Assembly (NCBI RefSeq): GCF_016907995.1
Contig: NZ_JAFBDA010000002.1
Coordinates: 186,001 to 250,000 of the forward strand
Origin: Clostridium sardiniense
GTDB taxonomy: Bacteria; Bacillota; Clostridia; Clostridiales; Clostridiaceae
DNA: 64,000 nucleotides
Reading direction: 5' to 3'
Under the pieces are notes generated by a model. That model worked only from the letters and a program-made list of their open reading frames with translations. It was not told the origin of the DNA and searched no databases. Positions 53,541 through 62,776 of the stretch are shown piece by piece. A program made the position numbers and the translations under genes. Positions within the stretch are counted from its first letter, which is position 1. The number at the start of each line of letters is the position of its first letter.

Positions 53541-54482
53541 ATGGAAGGATCATGGATAGAAGTAAAAGTTATTACAACAAGTGAGGCACTTGAACCTATA
53601 GAAGGTATTTTTTATATATTAGACTGCAAGGGAGTTTCAGTAGAAGACCCTAATGATATATTAGAAAGAGAACAAGGACCATTAACTTGGGACTTTGCAG
53701 ATATAAATGTTTTAGAACATAAGGGGGAGTATGCTGTAGTTAAAGGATATTTCTCAGAGGAAGATAATATAGATGAAGTTGTTACATATGTAAAAGAAAA
53801 AGTACAAGAAATAAAAGAAATGGGATTCAATGTTGGAGAAGGAAGAGTAGAAGTTACTAAAACTCATGAAGAAGATTGGGCAAATAATTGGAAGAAGTAC
53901 TATAAGCCTTCAAAAGTTGGAGAACATATTGTTGTTAAACCAATATGGGAAGAATACAAAGAAAGCGAAGGGGAACTAGTAGTAGAATTAGATCCAGGTA
54001 TGGCATTTGGAACAGGCGATCATGAAACAACAAAAATGTGCATTCAGGCCTTAGAAAAATATGTTGAAAAAGATAGTACTGTATTCGATGTTGGTACAGG
54101 ATCAGGGATACTTGCAATAGCAGCAGCTAAACTTGGTGCTAAGAAAGCTGTAGGTGTTGACTTAGATCCGGTTGCAGTAGAATCTGCTAAAGAAAATGTA
54201 GGATATAATGATTTAGATAATATAGAAATACTTTATGGAAATCTAGTTGAAGTAATAGAAGGAAAAGCTGATATAGTTGTTGCAAATATTATTGCTGAAG
54301 TAATATGCATACTAATTGATGATGTTAAGAGAGTGCTGAAAAGCGGTGGAATGTTCATAACATCAGGTATTATACATGAAAGAGTAAGTATGGTTACTGA
54401 TAAATTAGAAGAAGCAGGCTTTGAAATTATTAAAGTTAACAAAGATGGAGAATGGAACTGTATTATAGCAAAAGCAAAATAA
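53541..54482 (+). CDS. prmA: Ribosomal protein L11 methyltransferase
   Basis: A 313-residue SAM-dependent methyltransferase that trimethylates ribosomal protein L11. The N-terminal substrate-recognition domain (first 120 residues) ends at EEDWANNWKKYYKP. The catalytic domain has DPGMAFGTGDHETT, VFDVGTGSGILAIAAAKLGA and VANIIAEVI. In-frame ATG codons at 53517 and 53532 are less likely, because AAAGGA lies at the right distance from ATG 53541. It begins the conserved prmA-rsmE-mtaB-hit block. Confidence 0.95.
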   Translation: MEGSWIEVKVITTSEALEPIEGIFYILDCKGVSVEDPNDILEREQGPLTWDFADINVLEHKGEYAVVKGYFSEEDNIDEVVTYVKEKVQEIKEMGFNVGEGRVEVTKTHEEDWANNWKKYYKPSKVGEHIVVKPIWEEYKESEGELVVELDPGMAFGTGDHETTKMCIQALEKYVEKDSTVFDVGTGSGILAIAAAKLGAKKAVGVDLDPVAVESAKENVGYNDLDNIEILYGNLVEVIEGKADIVVANIIAEVICILIDDVKRVLKSGGMFITSGIIHERVSMVTDKLEEAGFEIIKVNKDGEWNCIIAKAK

Positions 54483-54500
54483 AGGTTAGGTGAAGAGTAA

Positions 54501-55250
54501 ATGCATAAGTTTTTTACCCCATCAAACTATATATTTGATAATAAAGGGAAAATAGTGGGGGAAGATGTAAAACATATTTATAAAGTTTTAAGACTAGCTG
54601 AAGGTGAAGAGGTAGTTTTAAATGACTGCGCTGGTGTAGAATATTTAGCTAAAATAAATGAAGTAACAAAGAGTGAGGTTACATTAGATATAATTGAAAA
54701 GCTAGATATAAATAACGAAAGTGATGTTGAAATAGTATTATTTCAAGGAATGCCGAAAGCTCAAAAGATGGACTTAATAGTTCAAAAGGGTACAGAACTT
54801 GGAGTAAGTAAATTTATTCCACTTATAACTGAAAGGGTAGATGTAAAGCTTAAGGGTGATTTTAAAAAATTAGATAGATTAAATAGAATAGCACTTGAAG
54901 CTTGTAAGCAAAGTAAAAGAAGTGTAATTCCAGAAGTTTTAAGCCCAATTGGAATTGATGAATTAATAAATGAAATAAATACCTTTGACTTAATTTTAGT
55001 TCCATATGAAAATAAAGAGGACTATGGAATTAAAGCACTTATGAAAGATATAGATAAAGAAAATATAAGAAGAGTTTGTATAATAGTAGGTCCAGAAGGT
55101 GGATTTGAAGAGAGTGAAATTGAAAGATTGAAGGATGCTGGAGCTTATATAATAACTTTAGGTAAAAGAATACTTAGAACAGAAACAGCTGGCTTTGTAG
55201 CCACTTCATTAATTCAATATGAGTTAGGAGATCTAGGAGGAATAATTTAA
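54501..55250 (+). CDS. rsmE: 16S rRNA m3U1498 methyltransferase
   Basis: A 249-residue SPOUT-class methyltransferase that modifies U1498 of 16S rRNA. The N-terminal PUA-like part begins MHKFFTPSNY. The knot region has IVGPEGGFEESEIERLKDAG and LGKRILRTETAGFVATSLI, where the knotted loop binds SAM. AGGTGAAGAG precedes the ATG. Its stop codon shares one base with the mtaB start. Confidence 0.96.
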   Translation: MHKFFTPSNYIFDNKGKIVGEDVKHIYKVLRLAEGEEVVLNDCAGVEYLAKINEVTKSEVTLDIIEKLDINNESDVEIVLFQGMPKAQKMDLIVQKGTELGVSKFIPLITERVDVKLKGDFKKLDRLNRIALEACKQSKRSVIPEVLSPIGIDELINEINTFDLILVPYENKEDYGIKALMKDIDKENIRRVCIIVGPEGGFEESEIERLKDAGAYIITLGKRILRTETAGFVATSLIQYELGDLGGII

Positions 55251-56557
55251 TGAAAGTTGCATTTGCTACATTAGGATGTAGAGTAAATATGTATGAATCA
55301 GAAGCTATGACTGAAAAGTTTGTAAGAGAAGGATATGAAGTTGTAGACTTTACAGAAATTGCAGATGTATATGTTGTAAATACATGTTCAGTTACAAATA
55401 TGGGAGATAAAAAATCAAGACAAATAATAGGTAGAGCAAGAAGATTAAATCCAGAGGCTATAATTGCAGTAGTTGGATGTTATTCACAAATCGCTCCTAA
55501 AGAAGTTTCAGGAATAGAAGGAGTAGATGTTGTTCTTGGAAGTAGAAACAAGGGAGAAGTAGTTTATTACGTAAATAAAGCTATAGATGAGAAAAAACCA
55601 CAAATAGAAGTTGGTGGAGTACTTAGAAATAAGAATTTTGAACAATTAAAGATAGAAGATTATAGAGATAAAACTAGAGCATTCTTAAAAATACAAGATG
55701 GATGTAATAGATTCTGTGCATATTGTTTAATACCATATACAAGAGGAGCTGTTTGTTCAAAAGACTTTAATAGCGTTCTTGAAGAAATAAAACAACTTGC
55801 AGCCCATGGGTTTAAAGAAGTGATATTATCAGGAATTCATACAGCCTCTTATGGATTAGACTTAGAAGGTAATGTTAATTTAGTTACATTGCTTGAAGAG
55901 ATAGAGAAAATTGATGGAATAGAAAGAGTTAGAATAGGCTCTATAGAACCAGCATTTTTCACAGATGATGTTGTAGAGAAAATTAAGAATATGAAAAAAC
56001 TTTGTCCACAATTCCATTTATCATTACAAAGTGGATGTGATGCTACATTAAAGAGAATGAATAGAAGATATACAGCAGCAGAATATGAGAGAATAGTTAA
56101 TGTATTAAGAGATACTCTAGAAGATGCGTCAATAACAACAGATGTTATCGTTGGATTCCCAGGAGAAACTGATGAAGAGTTTAATGAAACATATGAATTC
56201 TTAAAGAGAAATAAATTAACTAAAACTCATATATTTAAGTTTAGTCCAAGAACTGGAACAAAAGCAGCAGATATGAAAGATCAAGTTGACGGAACTAAAA
56301 AAGAAGAAAGAAGTAAAAAATTAATAGAGCTTAATGAAAAAAATGAAGCCGAGGTTACTGAAAGCTTAATAGGAAGAGAAATGGGTATATTAATTGAGCA
56401 AGAAGTGAAAGGTAAAGAAGGAATATATGAAGGATATACTAGAAACTTTATTAAAGTTCATGTAGATGGAGCTTCTAAAGATGATATTGGAGATATAATA
56501 AAAGTGAAAATTTTATCATCAAAGGGTGACTATGCAGAGGGAAAAGTGGTAAAATAA
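55250..56557 (+). CDS. mtaB: tRNA t6A37 methylthiotransferase MtaB
   Basis: A 435-residue radical SAM enzyme that adds a methylthio group to t6A at position 37 of tRNAs reading ANN codons. The N-terminal domain has cysteines in ATLGCRVN, VNTCSVT and VVGCYSQ for the auxiliary cluster. The radical SAM motif is DGCNRFCAYCLIPYTRG. GEILSGIH-like and IGSIEPAFF blocks and a C-terminal TRAM domain follow. It overlaps the end of rsmE by one base, so the two are translationally coupled. Confidence 0.96.
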   Translation: MKVAFATLGCRVNMYESEAMTEKFVREGYEVVDFTEIADVYVVNTCSVTNMGDKKSRQIIGRARRLNPEAIIAVVGCYSQIAPKEVSGIEGVDVVLGSRNKGEVVYYVNKAIDEKKPQIEVGGVLRNKNFEQLKIEDYRDKTRAFLKIQDGCNRFCAYCLIPYTRGAVCSKDFNSVLEEIKQLAAHGFKEVILSGIHTASYGLDLEGNVNLVTLLEEIEKIDGIERVRIGSIEPAFFTDDVVEKIKNMKKLCPQFHLSLQSGCDATLKRMNRRYTAAEYERIVNVLRDTLEDASITTDVIVGFPGETDEEFNETYEFLKRNKLTKTHIFKFSPRTGTKAADMKDQVDGTKKEERSKKLIELNEKNEAEVTESLIGREMGILIEQEVKGKEGIYEGYTRNFIKVHVDGASKDDIGDIIKVKILSSKGDYAEGKVVK

Positions 56558-56590
56558 TAAAGTAACTACTCTGTTAAAGGGGGTGAGTTT

Positions 56591-56935
56591 ATGTCAGACT
56601 GTATTTTTTGTAAAATAGTTAATGGGGAAATTCCATCAAATAAGATATACGAAGACGAATATGTATATGCTTTTTATGATATAAGTCCAGAGGCTCCAGT
56701 TCATTTTTTAGTTATACCTAAGGAACATATAAAAAGTGCTAACTTCATAACAAAAGAAAATTCAAATGTAGTTGCACACATCTTTGAAGTTATAAATAAA
56801 ATAACAAGTGAACTAGGTATTTCAGAAGATGGATATAGAATTGTAAATAACTGTGGAGTTCTAGGCGGTCAAACTGTAGATCATATGCACTTCCACGTTT
56901 TAGGTGGGAGAGAATTAAAATGGCCACCAGGCTAA
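56591..56935 (+). CDS. HIT-family nucleotide-binding hydrolase
   Basis: A 114-residue histidine triad protein of the Hint branch, which hydrolyses adenosine phosphoramidates. It begins with CIFCKIVNGEIPSNKIYED. The active-site triad is in GGQTVDHMHFHVLGGRELKWPPG at the C-terminus. The two N-terminal cysteines of the zinc site (CIFC) are kept. It follows mtaB by about 30 bases with GGGGGTGAG before the ATG. Confidence 0.95.
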   Translation: MSDCIFCKIVNGEIPSNKIYEDEYVYAFYDISPEAPVHFLVIPKEHIKSANFITKENSNVVAHIFEVINKITSELGISEDGYRIVNNCGVLGGQTVDHMHFHVLGGRELKWPPG

Positions 56936-56954
56936 AAAATCTTTCATGAAATTG

Positions 56955-56984
56955 TTGACACAATTAACATGAATAATGTATAAT
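56955..56984 (+). promoter_or_regulatory. Sigma-A promoter of rpsU
   Basis: TTGACA (56955-56960), 18-base spacer, TATAAT (56979-56984): both boxes match the consensus fully. Confidence 0.9.
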
Positions 56985-57052
56985 ATAGCTTGTGTTATTA
57001 AGCCCGTAGCTGATTGAATTGATAATTTAAGCTAGCGGAGGGAGGGATAATT

Positions 57053-57229
57053 ATGTCAGAAATAAAAGTTGGAGAAAACGAAACACTTGAAAGTGCGTTA
57101 AGAAGATTTAAAAGAAAATGTGCTAGAGCTGGAGTTCTTTCAGAAGTTAGAAAGAGAGAACATTACGAAAAGCCAAGCGTAAAGAAGAAAAAGAAATCAG
57201 AAGCTGCTAGAAAGAGAAAGTTCAAGTAG
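57053..57229 (+). CDS. rpsU: 30S ribosomal protein S21
   Basis: A 58-residue basic ribosomal protein that acts in translation initiation. The translation begins [19 protein letters not shown] and continues with [22 protein letters not shown], ending in a lysine/arginine-rich tail. This is the full normal length for a Firmicute S21. GGAGGGAGGG stands upstream of ATG 57053, a very strong ribosome binding site. It has its own consensus promoter and lies 23 bases before yqeY. Confidence 0.97.
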   Translation: MSEIKVGENETLESALRRFKRKCARAGVLSEVRKREHYEKPSVKKKKKSEAARKRKFK

Positions 57230-57252
57230 TATTTTGAAAGAAGGTATAGAAA

Positions 57253-57705
57253 ATGCCAACAATTAAAGAGAGACTTCAAGAAGATTGGAAAACTGCTTTA
57301 AAGGCAAAAGACAAGTTTAAGGCTAATGTATTAAGTACTGCTAAAGCTGCAATTTTACTAGTTGAAAAAACAGATAGTAAACCTGTAGATGATAGTCAAG
57401 TAATTGAGATATTAGCGAGAGAAGTCAAGCAAAGAAGAGAAGCTGTGCTTGAGTTTGAAAAAGGTAATAGACAAGATTTAGTAGATGAAGCTAACGCTGA
57501 AATCAGTATCTTGCTAAATTACCTTCCTCAGCAATTAAGCGAAGAAGAAATCTTACAAATCGTTAAGGAATCAGCTATAGAAGCGGGTGCAAATAGCATA
57601 AAAGACATGGGAAAAGTTATGGCGTTAGTTAGACCAAAAACAGTTGGTAAAGCTGATGGCAAACTTGTAAGTCAAATAGTGAAAAATTATTTAAATAATA
57701 AATAG
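57253..57705 (+). CDS. GatB/YqeY domain protein
   Basis: A 150-residue helical protein similar to the C-terminal tail domain of GatB, which binds tRNA in the amidotransferase. It begins IKERLQEDWKTALKAKDKFKANVLS and ends MGKVMALVRPKTVGKADGKLVSQIVKNYL, both family hallmarks. The free-standing function is unknown. It lies in the conserved rpsU-yqeY pair. Two terminators follow. Confidence 0.94.
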   Translation: MPTIKERLQEDWKTALKAKDKFKANVLSTAKAAILLVEKTDSKPVDDSQVIEILAREVKQRREAVLEFEKGNRQDLVDEANAEISILLNYLPQQLSEEEILQIVKESAIEAGANSIKDMGKVMALVRPKTVGKADGKLVSQIVKNYLNNK

Positions 57706-57706
57706 C

Positions 57707-57735
57707 AAAAGGACTCTTATAAGAGTCCTTTTTGT
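57707..57735 (+). terminator. First terminator after yqeY
   Basis: A perfect palindromic stem around GGACTCTTATAAGAGTCC, flanked by A and T runs. Confidence 0.88.
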
Positions 57736-57740
57736 TATGC

Positions 57741-57780
57741 TTAGATTAAATATATTTAGATTAAATATATTTAGATTAAA
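57741..57780. repeat. 15-bp tandem repeat, 2.7 copies
   Basis: TTAGATTAAATATAT at 57741-57755 and 57756-57770, then TTAGATTAAA at 57771-57780. It lies between two terminators. Confidence 0.85.
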
Positions 57781-57815
57781 AGAAGGTGAGCATTATTAAA
57801 GCTCACCTTCTTTTT
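57778..57815 (+). terminator. Second terminator after yqeY
   Basis: An 11-bp perfect stem AGAAGGTGAGC (57781-57791) with GCTCACCTTCT (57801-57811), then TTTT. Confidence 0.85.
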
Positions 57816-57878
57816 GGTATTAAAACAATATAAAAATCATAAATTACTATGATAGAAATATTGTGGGGAGAGGATTTA

Positions 57879-58163
57879 GTGAGAGAAAGTTTAGTAAACA
57901 AGAAAAATGAGATTTTAGAAAAAATGGACCTTCCTAAGGATGTAATAATGGGATTACCTAAGATAACGGTTTTGGGAGATAGCGAGATAACGATTGAGAA
58001 TCATAAGGGGATAGAGAGTTTCGAAAATGAGTGTATAAAAGTTAAAACAAATAAGGGAATCGTAAAAATAGATGGGATGAATTTTGAGATTCTATATATA
58101 GCCTCAGAAACAATAGTTTTGAGTGGGAAATTTAAATCAATTAATTATGGAGATTTTGTATAA
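57879..58163 (+). CDS. yqfC: Sporulation protein YqfC
   Basis: A 94-residue YabP/YqfC-family protein. The core reads DLPKDVIMGLPKITVLGDSEITIENHKGI, then NKGIVKIDGMNFEI, and predicts a beta-rich fold. The frame is open from 57849, but GGGAGAGGA and the normal family length of about 93 favour GTG 57879. In Bacillus the gene is expressed in the mother cell. Its stop codon TAATG overlaps the start of yqfD. Confidence 0.9.
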   Translation: MRESLVNKKNEILEKMDLPKDVIMGLPKITVLGDSEITIENHKGIESFENECIKVKTNKGIVKIDGMNFEILYIASETIVLSGKFKSINYGDFV

Positions 58164-59284
58164 TGAATTTTGAAACAAAAAAATTAACAATAATAACAGT
58201 AGAAGTAACCCTTATAAATACAGAACAAATGTTAAATGCACTATGGAAAAATGATATAAGAGTAGATAATATACGAAAAATTGATGCAGCTACCTTTACT
58301 ATGAATATATATGGTGAAGATTATGATGATGTAAAAAAAATTGTTAAAAGGTGTAATGGGAAGATAAAAATATTAAAGAGAAAAGGTGCTATAATAAGAT
58401 TTTCTAGATTAAAAAAGAGGATTTCTTTTGTAATTGGAGGATTGATATTTTTAGCTATGTTATTTATACTTTCAACTCGTATATGGGCTATTGATATAGA
58501 GACAGAGAAGAATGTATCTCCTTTCGAAGTTAGAAAGATGCTTAGTGGATTAGGTATTAAACAAGGATTAAGTAAAAGCCAAATAAATGTATATGATATT
58601 GAAAAGAAATTAGAAGATCTTAGTCCAGAAATACTTTGGGTTAGAGCAAGGATGGAAGGATCAAGTTTAAAGCTTAAAGTTGAGGAAAAGGTTAATCCGC
58701 CTGAAATTTCTGATGGAAGAGAAGATGAAATAATAGCAAAGAAAGATGGAGAGATAAAGAGAATATATACTGAATCTGGAACAGCTGCTGTAAAGCCTGG
58801 AGATATAGTAAAAAAAGGTGATATATTAATATATCCTTATGATGGACTTAGAGAAGAAAAATATGCCGTGAATCCAGAAGGAGTAGTTATAGCTAATGTA
58901 TTCTATGAAAGGAGTTTGGAGGTTCAAATAAATGGTGAAAAATTAGAGAGAACCGGAAATAAAGATAGGGATATCTATTTAAATATAGGTGGAAAGAAAA
59001 TTTACTTAAAAAAGTCTACAAATTCCTTTGAGAACTATGATAAAATAGAAGATAAAGATGGAATAGTCCAGTCTGTTACTTATTATGAAATGGAAAATAA
59101 AGAAATAAACTTAAATAAAGATGAAGTAGTAGAAGAATCCGTTAAAAAACTTGAAAAGTTTCTTGTAAAAGATCTAACTAATGAAGCTAAAGTGGTAGGA
59201 AGAAATTATGATGTAGAATATATTGGCGATGGAAAGATAAAAATTATTGCAAGATTTGCAGTTGAAGAAGATATTGCATCATAA
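58163..59284 (+). CDS. yqfD: Sporulation protein YqfD
   Basis: A 373-residue mother-cell sporulation protein. A cytoplasmic N-terminal domain (about 85 residues) is followed by one membrane helix (SFVIGGLIFLAMLFILSTRIWAI). The extracytoplasmic part contains the FtsQ-like lead DIETEKNVSPFEVRKMLSGLGIKQGLSK, then the beta-rich region with VKPGDIVKKGDILI. The length is typical. It starts one base before the end of yqfC. In many Firmicutes the next gene is phoH, which is missing here. Confidence 0.92.
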   Translation: MNFETKKLTIITVEVTLINTEQMLNALWKNDIRVDNIRKIDAATFTMNIYGEDYDDVKKIVKRCNGKIKILKRKGAIIRFSRLKKRISFVIGGLIFLAMLFILSTRIWAIDIETEKNVSPFEVRKMLSGLGIKQGLSKSQINVYDIEKKLEDLSPEILWVRARMEGSSLKLKVEEKVNPPEISDGREDEIIAKKDGEIKRIYTESGTAAVKPGDIVKKGDILIYPYDGLREEKYAVNPEGVVIANVFYERSLEVQINGEKLERTGNKDRDIYLNIGGKKIYLKKSTNSFENYDKIEDKDGIVQSVTYYEMENKEINLNKDEVVEESVKKLEKFLVKDLTNEAKVVGRNYDVEYIGDGKIKIIARFAVEEDIAS

Positions 59285-59322
59285 CAGGAGGCTATATATT
59301 AGTTGATAAGAAGGTGGTAAAC

Positions 59323-61389
59323 TTGATAAGAAGAAATAAAATTGAAATTAAACCTAAAGAGAAATATGTAAGATTTTTAATAAATACAATTACGATTGTT
59401 ATAACATATATATTACTTATAACTGCAATTGCACCTAAACAATATGATTTAAAAGAGGGAGACATTGCAAGGGTAGATATAAAAGCACCTAGAGATACGG
59501 TGAATGAATTAGCTACTCAAGAGAGAATTAAAGAAGCCACGGAGAAGATTGATAAGCCGTATACTCTTAAAGGTGAAATTCAAAATGAGGTGGAAAAGAA
59601 CATTGATGATGTTCTAAATAAAATTATAAACTTAAATACCACAGTTGATGATGAAAAAGAGAAGCTAAAAGAACTTTCAAAGCTAGGTAATAGTAATTTA
59701 TCTGAAAGTGATTATAAAGTATTACTTGCTTTGTCACAAGAAACTCTAAATGATATAAAGTTTGAAGTTAACGGAATAATAAAAGAAGTGTATGAAGAGA
59801 ATATTCAAGATGGTAACGAACAAAGTATAAAAAAGGCAACTGATTTAACAGAAAGAAGAATTAATGAAATGAATGCTTCAGTTAATGTAAAGAAAGTTCT
59901 TAAAAAGTTAATTTTGCCTGAATTAAAGCCGAATTTCTTCTACGATAAAGAAAAAACAGATGAACTTATAAAGGAAGTACAAAAAAATGTACCTAAAGTA
60001 ATTATAAAAAAGAATCAAACTATAGTAAGTGAAGGGGAACCTGTTACAGCAGAACAGATAGCTGTTCTTGAAGATTTAGGACTTCTAGACCAAAGTGGAG
60101 GTACTTCTTTCTTAATTCTTTATGCTGTGCTTGCTCTATTTACAATAGTAGTTTTCTTTACACAATATGTATATATATCAAAAAATCATAAAGAAGTTTA
60201 TAAAAACACTAAGCTTATTATACTTATGAATATAATAAATATATTTAGTTTTATTTTAGCAAGGGTAATAGGTGGATTATCACCTTTTGCAATTCCTCTT
60301 GCTTGTGCACCTATACTTATATCATTATTAGTTGATTATAAATTATCCCTTGTTGTATGTAGTATAAATGTAATTATAATAGGAGCTCTAGTCAATTTTA
60401 ATCCTCAAATTATAATGCTTGGAATTCTAAATGCTATATTAGGTTCTACTGGACTTAGAAAAATGCAACAAAGAAATGATATATTTTATTCATCAATATC
60501 TCTGATGATAATGAGTGCGCTACTTACATTTACAACTGGTGTATTACTTTCAAATAATTTTAAAGAAATATTAATGTTTAGTGGGCTTGCAGCTGTAGGA
60601 GTTGTATTCTCGGCGGTTTTAGCTATTGGGGTGTTACCATTTTTAGAATCAAGCTTTGATGTTGTTACAACATTAAAATTACTTGAATTATCAAATCCTA
60701 ATAATCCATTACTAAAAAAATTATTAATGGAGGCACCAGGGACATATCACCATAGTATGTTAGTTGCAAATCTTGCAGAAATGGCAGCAGAAGAAATTAA
60801 TGCAAATCCTGTAATAGCAAGAGTAGGAGCATATTTCCATGATGTAGGTAAGACTAAGAGGCCATTTTTCTTTGGTGAAAATCAAATAGGAAAAGAAAAT
60901 CCTCATAATAAAATAAATCCTAATTTAAGTACACTAATAATAATATCTCATGTTAAAGATGGGGTAGAACTTGCGAAAGAATATAATTTACCTGATGTAA
61001 TTAAAGATATAATAGAACAACATCATGGTACAACACTTGTTAAATATTTTTACTATACTATGAAAAATAATGCGGAAAATCCTGAAGATGTAAAAGAAGA
61101 GGACTTTAGATATCCAGGACCAATTCCAAGCAGTAAAGAGGCTGGAATAATAATGCTATCAGATAGTGTAGAAGCCGCAGTTAGATCTATTTCTGAGCCG
61201 ACTAAAGGCAAAATAGAAGAAATGGTTAATAATATTATTAAGGATAAGCTTTACTCAGGACAGTTAGACAATTGTGATTTAACACTAAAAGATTTAGAGA
61301 AGATACGTAAGTGTTTTCTTAAGGCTCTATATGGTATTTATCATCAAAGAATAGAGTATCCAACAGAGAAGAAGATTAAAAATAGTTAA
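59323..61389 (+). CDS. 7TM-HD family c-di-AMP phosphodiesterase (PgpH/YqfF)
   Basis: A membrane phosphodiesterase of about 688 residues that hydrolyses cyclic di-AMP. An N-terminal helix is followed by an extracellular 7TMR-HDED domain (about 50-260), then seven helices and a cytoplasmic HD domain. Metal-binding motifs are GTYHHSMLVANLAE, ARVGAYFHDVGKTKRP (HD) and EQHHGTTLV. The start is probably TTG 59323, after AAGGTGG; GTG 59314 is an alternative. An identical TTGATAAGAAG at 59303 with a better SD runs into a stop after five codons. Confidence 0.92.
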   Translation: MIRRNKIEIKPKEKYVRFLINTITIVITYILLITAIAPKQYDLKEGDIARVDIKAPRDTVNELATQERIKEATEKIDKPYTLKGEIQNEVEKNIDDVLNKIINLNTTVDDEKEKLKELSKLGNSNLSESDYKVLLALSQETLNDIKFEVNGIIKEVYEENIQDGNEQSIKKATDLTERRINEMNASVNVKKVLKKLILPELKPNFFYDKEKTDELIKEVQKNVPKVIIKKNQTIVSEGEPVTAEQIAVLEDLGLLDQSGGTSFLILYAVLALFTIVVFFTQYVYISKNHKEVYKNTKLIILMNIINIFSFILARVIGGLSPFAIPLACAPILISLLVDYKLSLVVCSINVIIIGALVNFNPQIIMLGILNAILGSTGLRKMQQRNDIFYSSISLMIMSALLTFTTGVLLSNNFKEILMFSGLAAVGVVFSAVLAIGVLPFLESSFDVVTTLKLLELSNPNNPLLKKLLMEAPGTYHHSMLVANLAEMAAEEINANPVIARVGAYFHDVGKTKRPFFFGENQIGKENPHNKINPNLSTLIIISHVKDGVELAKEYNLPDVIKDIIEQHHGTTLVKYFYYTMKNNAENPEDVKEEDFRYPGPIPSSKEAGIIMLSDSVEAAVRSISEPTKGKIEEMVNNIIKDKLYSGQLDNCDLTLKDLEKIRKCFLKALYGIYHQRIEYPTEKKIKNS

Positions 61390-61454
61390 TTTTTATGGGG
61401 AGAGCGATACTCCCCATAATTTAATTTATAATTAAATTAATAAGGAGAATTTAT

Positions 61455-61955
61455 ATGATTTATGTAGATAACAGACAGGATAAAATAGAAGTAACAGATG
61501 AATTTATTAAAAAACTTGAAAGTGTTATAGAGTTTGCTTTAAAAGAAGAAGAAGTCTATATTGATTGTGAAATATCTATGCTTTTTGTAGATAATGAAGA
61601 AATAAGAGATATAAACAATGAGACGAGAGGGGTAGATAGAGCAACAGATGTACTTTCATTTCCAATGTTAGATTATGATAATAAAAAAGTTTTTAAAGAA
61701 ATGTATAAAGGTAATAACTTTGATGCAACATTTATGGATGGCGAAGAGTTAGTTTTAGGTGATATAGTGTTATCATTAGAAAGAACATTAGAACAAAGTA
61801 AAGAGTATAATCACTCCTTCGAAAGAGAAGCTTGTTATTTAGTAGTACATTCGGTATTACATCTTCTAGGATATGACCATATGGAGGATGAAGACAAAAA
61901 AATAATGAGAAGAAGAGAAGAAGAAATACTTGGGAAATTAGATATTACAAGATAA
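61455..61955 (+). CDS. ybeY: Endoribonuclease YbeY (rRNA maturation)
   Basis: A 166-residue zinc-dependent RNase needed for 16S rRNA 3'-end maturation and ribosome quality control. The metal motif is [15 protein letters not shown], with three histidines in the HxxxHxxxxxH pattern. The N-terminal region has [10 protein letters not shown], the family hallmark. AAGGAG precedes the ATG. A hairpin (61394-61402 with 61410-61418) lies in the gap from the 7TM-HD gene. Confidence 0.96.
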   Translation: MIYVDNRQDKIEVTDEFIKKLESVIEFALKEEEVYIDCEISMLFVDNEEIRDINNETRGVDRATDVLSFPMLDYDNKKVFKEMYKGNNFDATFMDGEELVLGDIVLSLERTLEQSKEYNHSFEREACYLVVHSVLHLLGYDHMEDEDKKIMRRREEEILGKLDITR

Positions 61956-61975
61956 AAAAATAAGGGTGACTTTTT

Positions 61976-62677
61976 ATGAGATTAAAAAAGATTGTTGATA
62001 GCTTTAATAATGCTATAGATGGAATAATTTATACTGTTAGGACTCAAAGGAACATGAAGATACATATGGTGTTAACTTTGCTAGTGTTAATAGCATGTCT
62101 TTGTTTTGATGTTTCAAAAAGTGAATTTTTAATACTTGCTGTAACTATAACTATGGTAATTGGAGCAGAACTTTTAAATACTGCAATAGAGGCAGTGGTT
62201 GACATGAATATTAAGCATTATCATCCCCTTGCTAAAATTTCTAAAAATGTAGCGGCGGGAGCAGTACTTTTAACGGCTATAAATGCAGTTGTAGTTGGGT
62301 ATATTATATTTTGGGATAAATTATCTAATTTATCTCTTATATTACTTCATAAAATAAAAGGATCTGAGCCATATACTATATTTATTGTACTAGTTATTGT
62401 TTGTATAGTAACAATAATAGTAAAGGCAATATTCGGAGAAGGTACACCACTAAAGGGAGGCATGCCAAGTGGACATAGTGCACTAGCTTTTTCATTAGCT
62501 ACGGCTATATCCTTAATAACAGAAGAGCCTATATGTATTATACTTAGTTTTATTATGGCGATAATAACAGCACAGAGCAGAGTAGACTCTGAAGTTCATT
62601 CAACTTTTGAGGTTATTGTAGGTGCTCTATTTGGTATTTTAATAACATTACTTATATTTACCATTTTTAAATTATAA
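61976..62677 (+). CDS. dgkA: Undecaprenol/diacylglycerol kinase fused to PAP2 phosphatase
   Basis: A 233-residue membrane protein made of two parts. Residues 1-120 are a DgkA-type lipid kinase with three helices and the motif AELLNTAIEAVVDM. Residues 130-233 are a PAP2 phosphatase with KGGMPSGHSALAFS and SRVDSEVHSTFEVIVG, which hold the catalytic histidines. The kinase should phosphorylate undecaprenol; the phosphatase part may act on undecaprenyl pyrophosphate. Such fusions are known in some Firmicutes. The gene keeps the normal dgkA place between ybeY and cdd. Confidence 0.92.
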   Translation: MRLKKIVDSFNNAIDGIIYTVRTQRNMKIHMVLTLLVLIACLCFDVSKSEFLILAVTITMVIGAELLNTAIEAVVDMNIKHYHPLAKISKNVAAGAVLLTAINAVVVGYIIFWDKLSNLSLILLHKIKGSEPYTIFIVLVIVCIVTIIVKAIFGEGTPLKGGMPSGHSALAFSLATAISLITEEPICIILSFIMAIITAQSRVDSEVHSTFEVIVGALFGILITLLIFTIFKL

Positions 62678-62714
62678 ACCTTTAGACATAAAACTTTTTT
62701 TAATTAAGTATTAG

Positions 62715-62723
62715 TGATATAAT
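62715..62723 (+). promoter_or_regulatory. Extended -10 element before cdd
   Basis: TGATATAAT (62715-62723), an extended -10 sequence without a clear -35 box. The cdd start is about 54 bases downstream. Confidence 0.5.
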
Positions 62724-62776
62724 AAATAGCACATAATAAGATATAGTTTATACAATTTAGAAATGAGGGATGTTAT

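Noticed and set aside
57741..57780. CRISPR-like repeat
   Set aside because: The units are 15 bp, directly adjacent with no spacers, very AT-rich, and no cas gene is near.
59303..59320. Start of the 7TM-HD gene at TTG 59303
   Set aside because: That frame ends in TAA after five codons. The identical sequence at 59323 opens the real frame.
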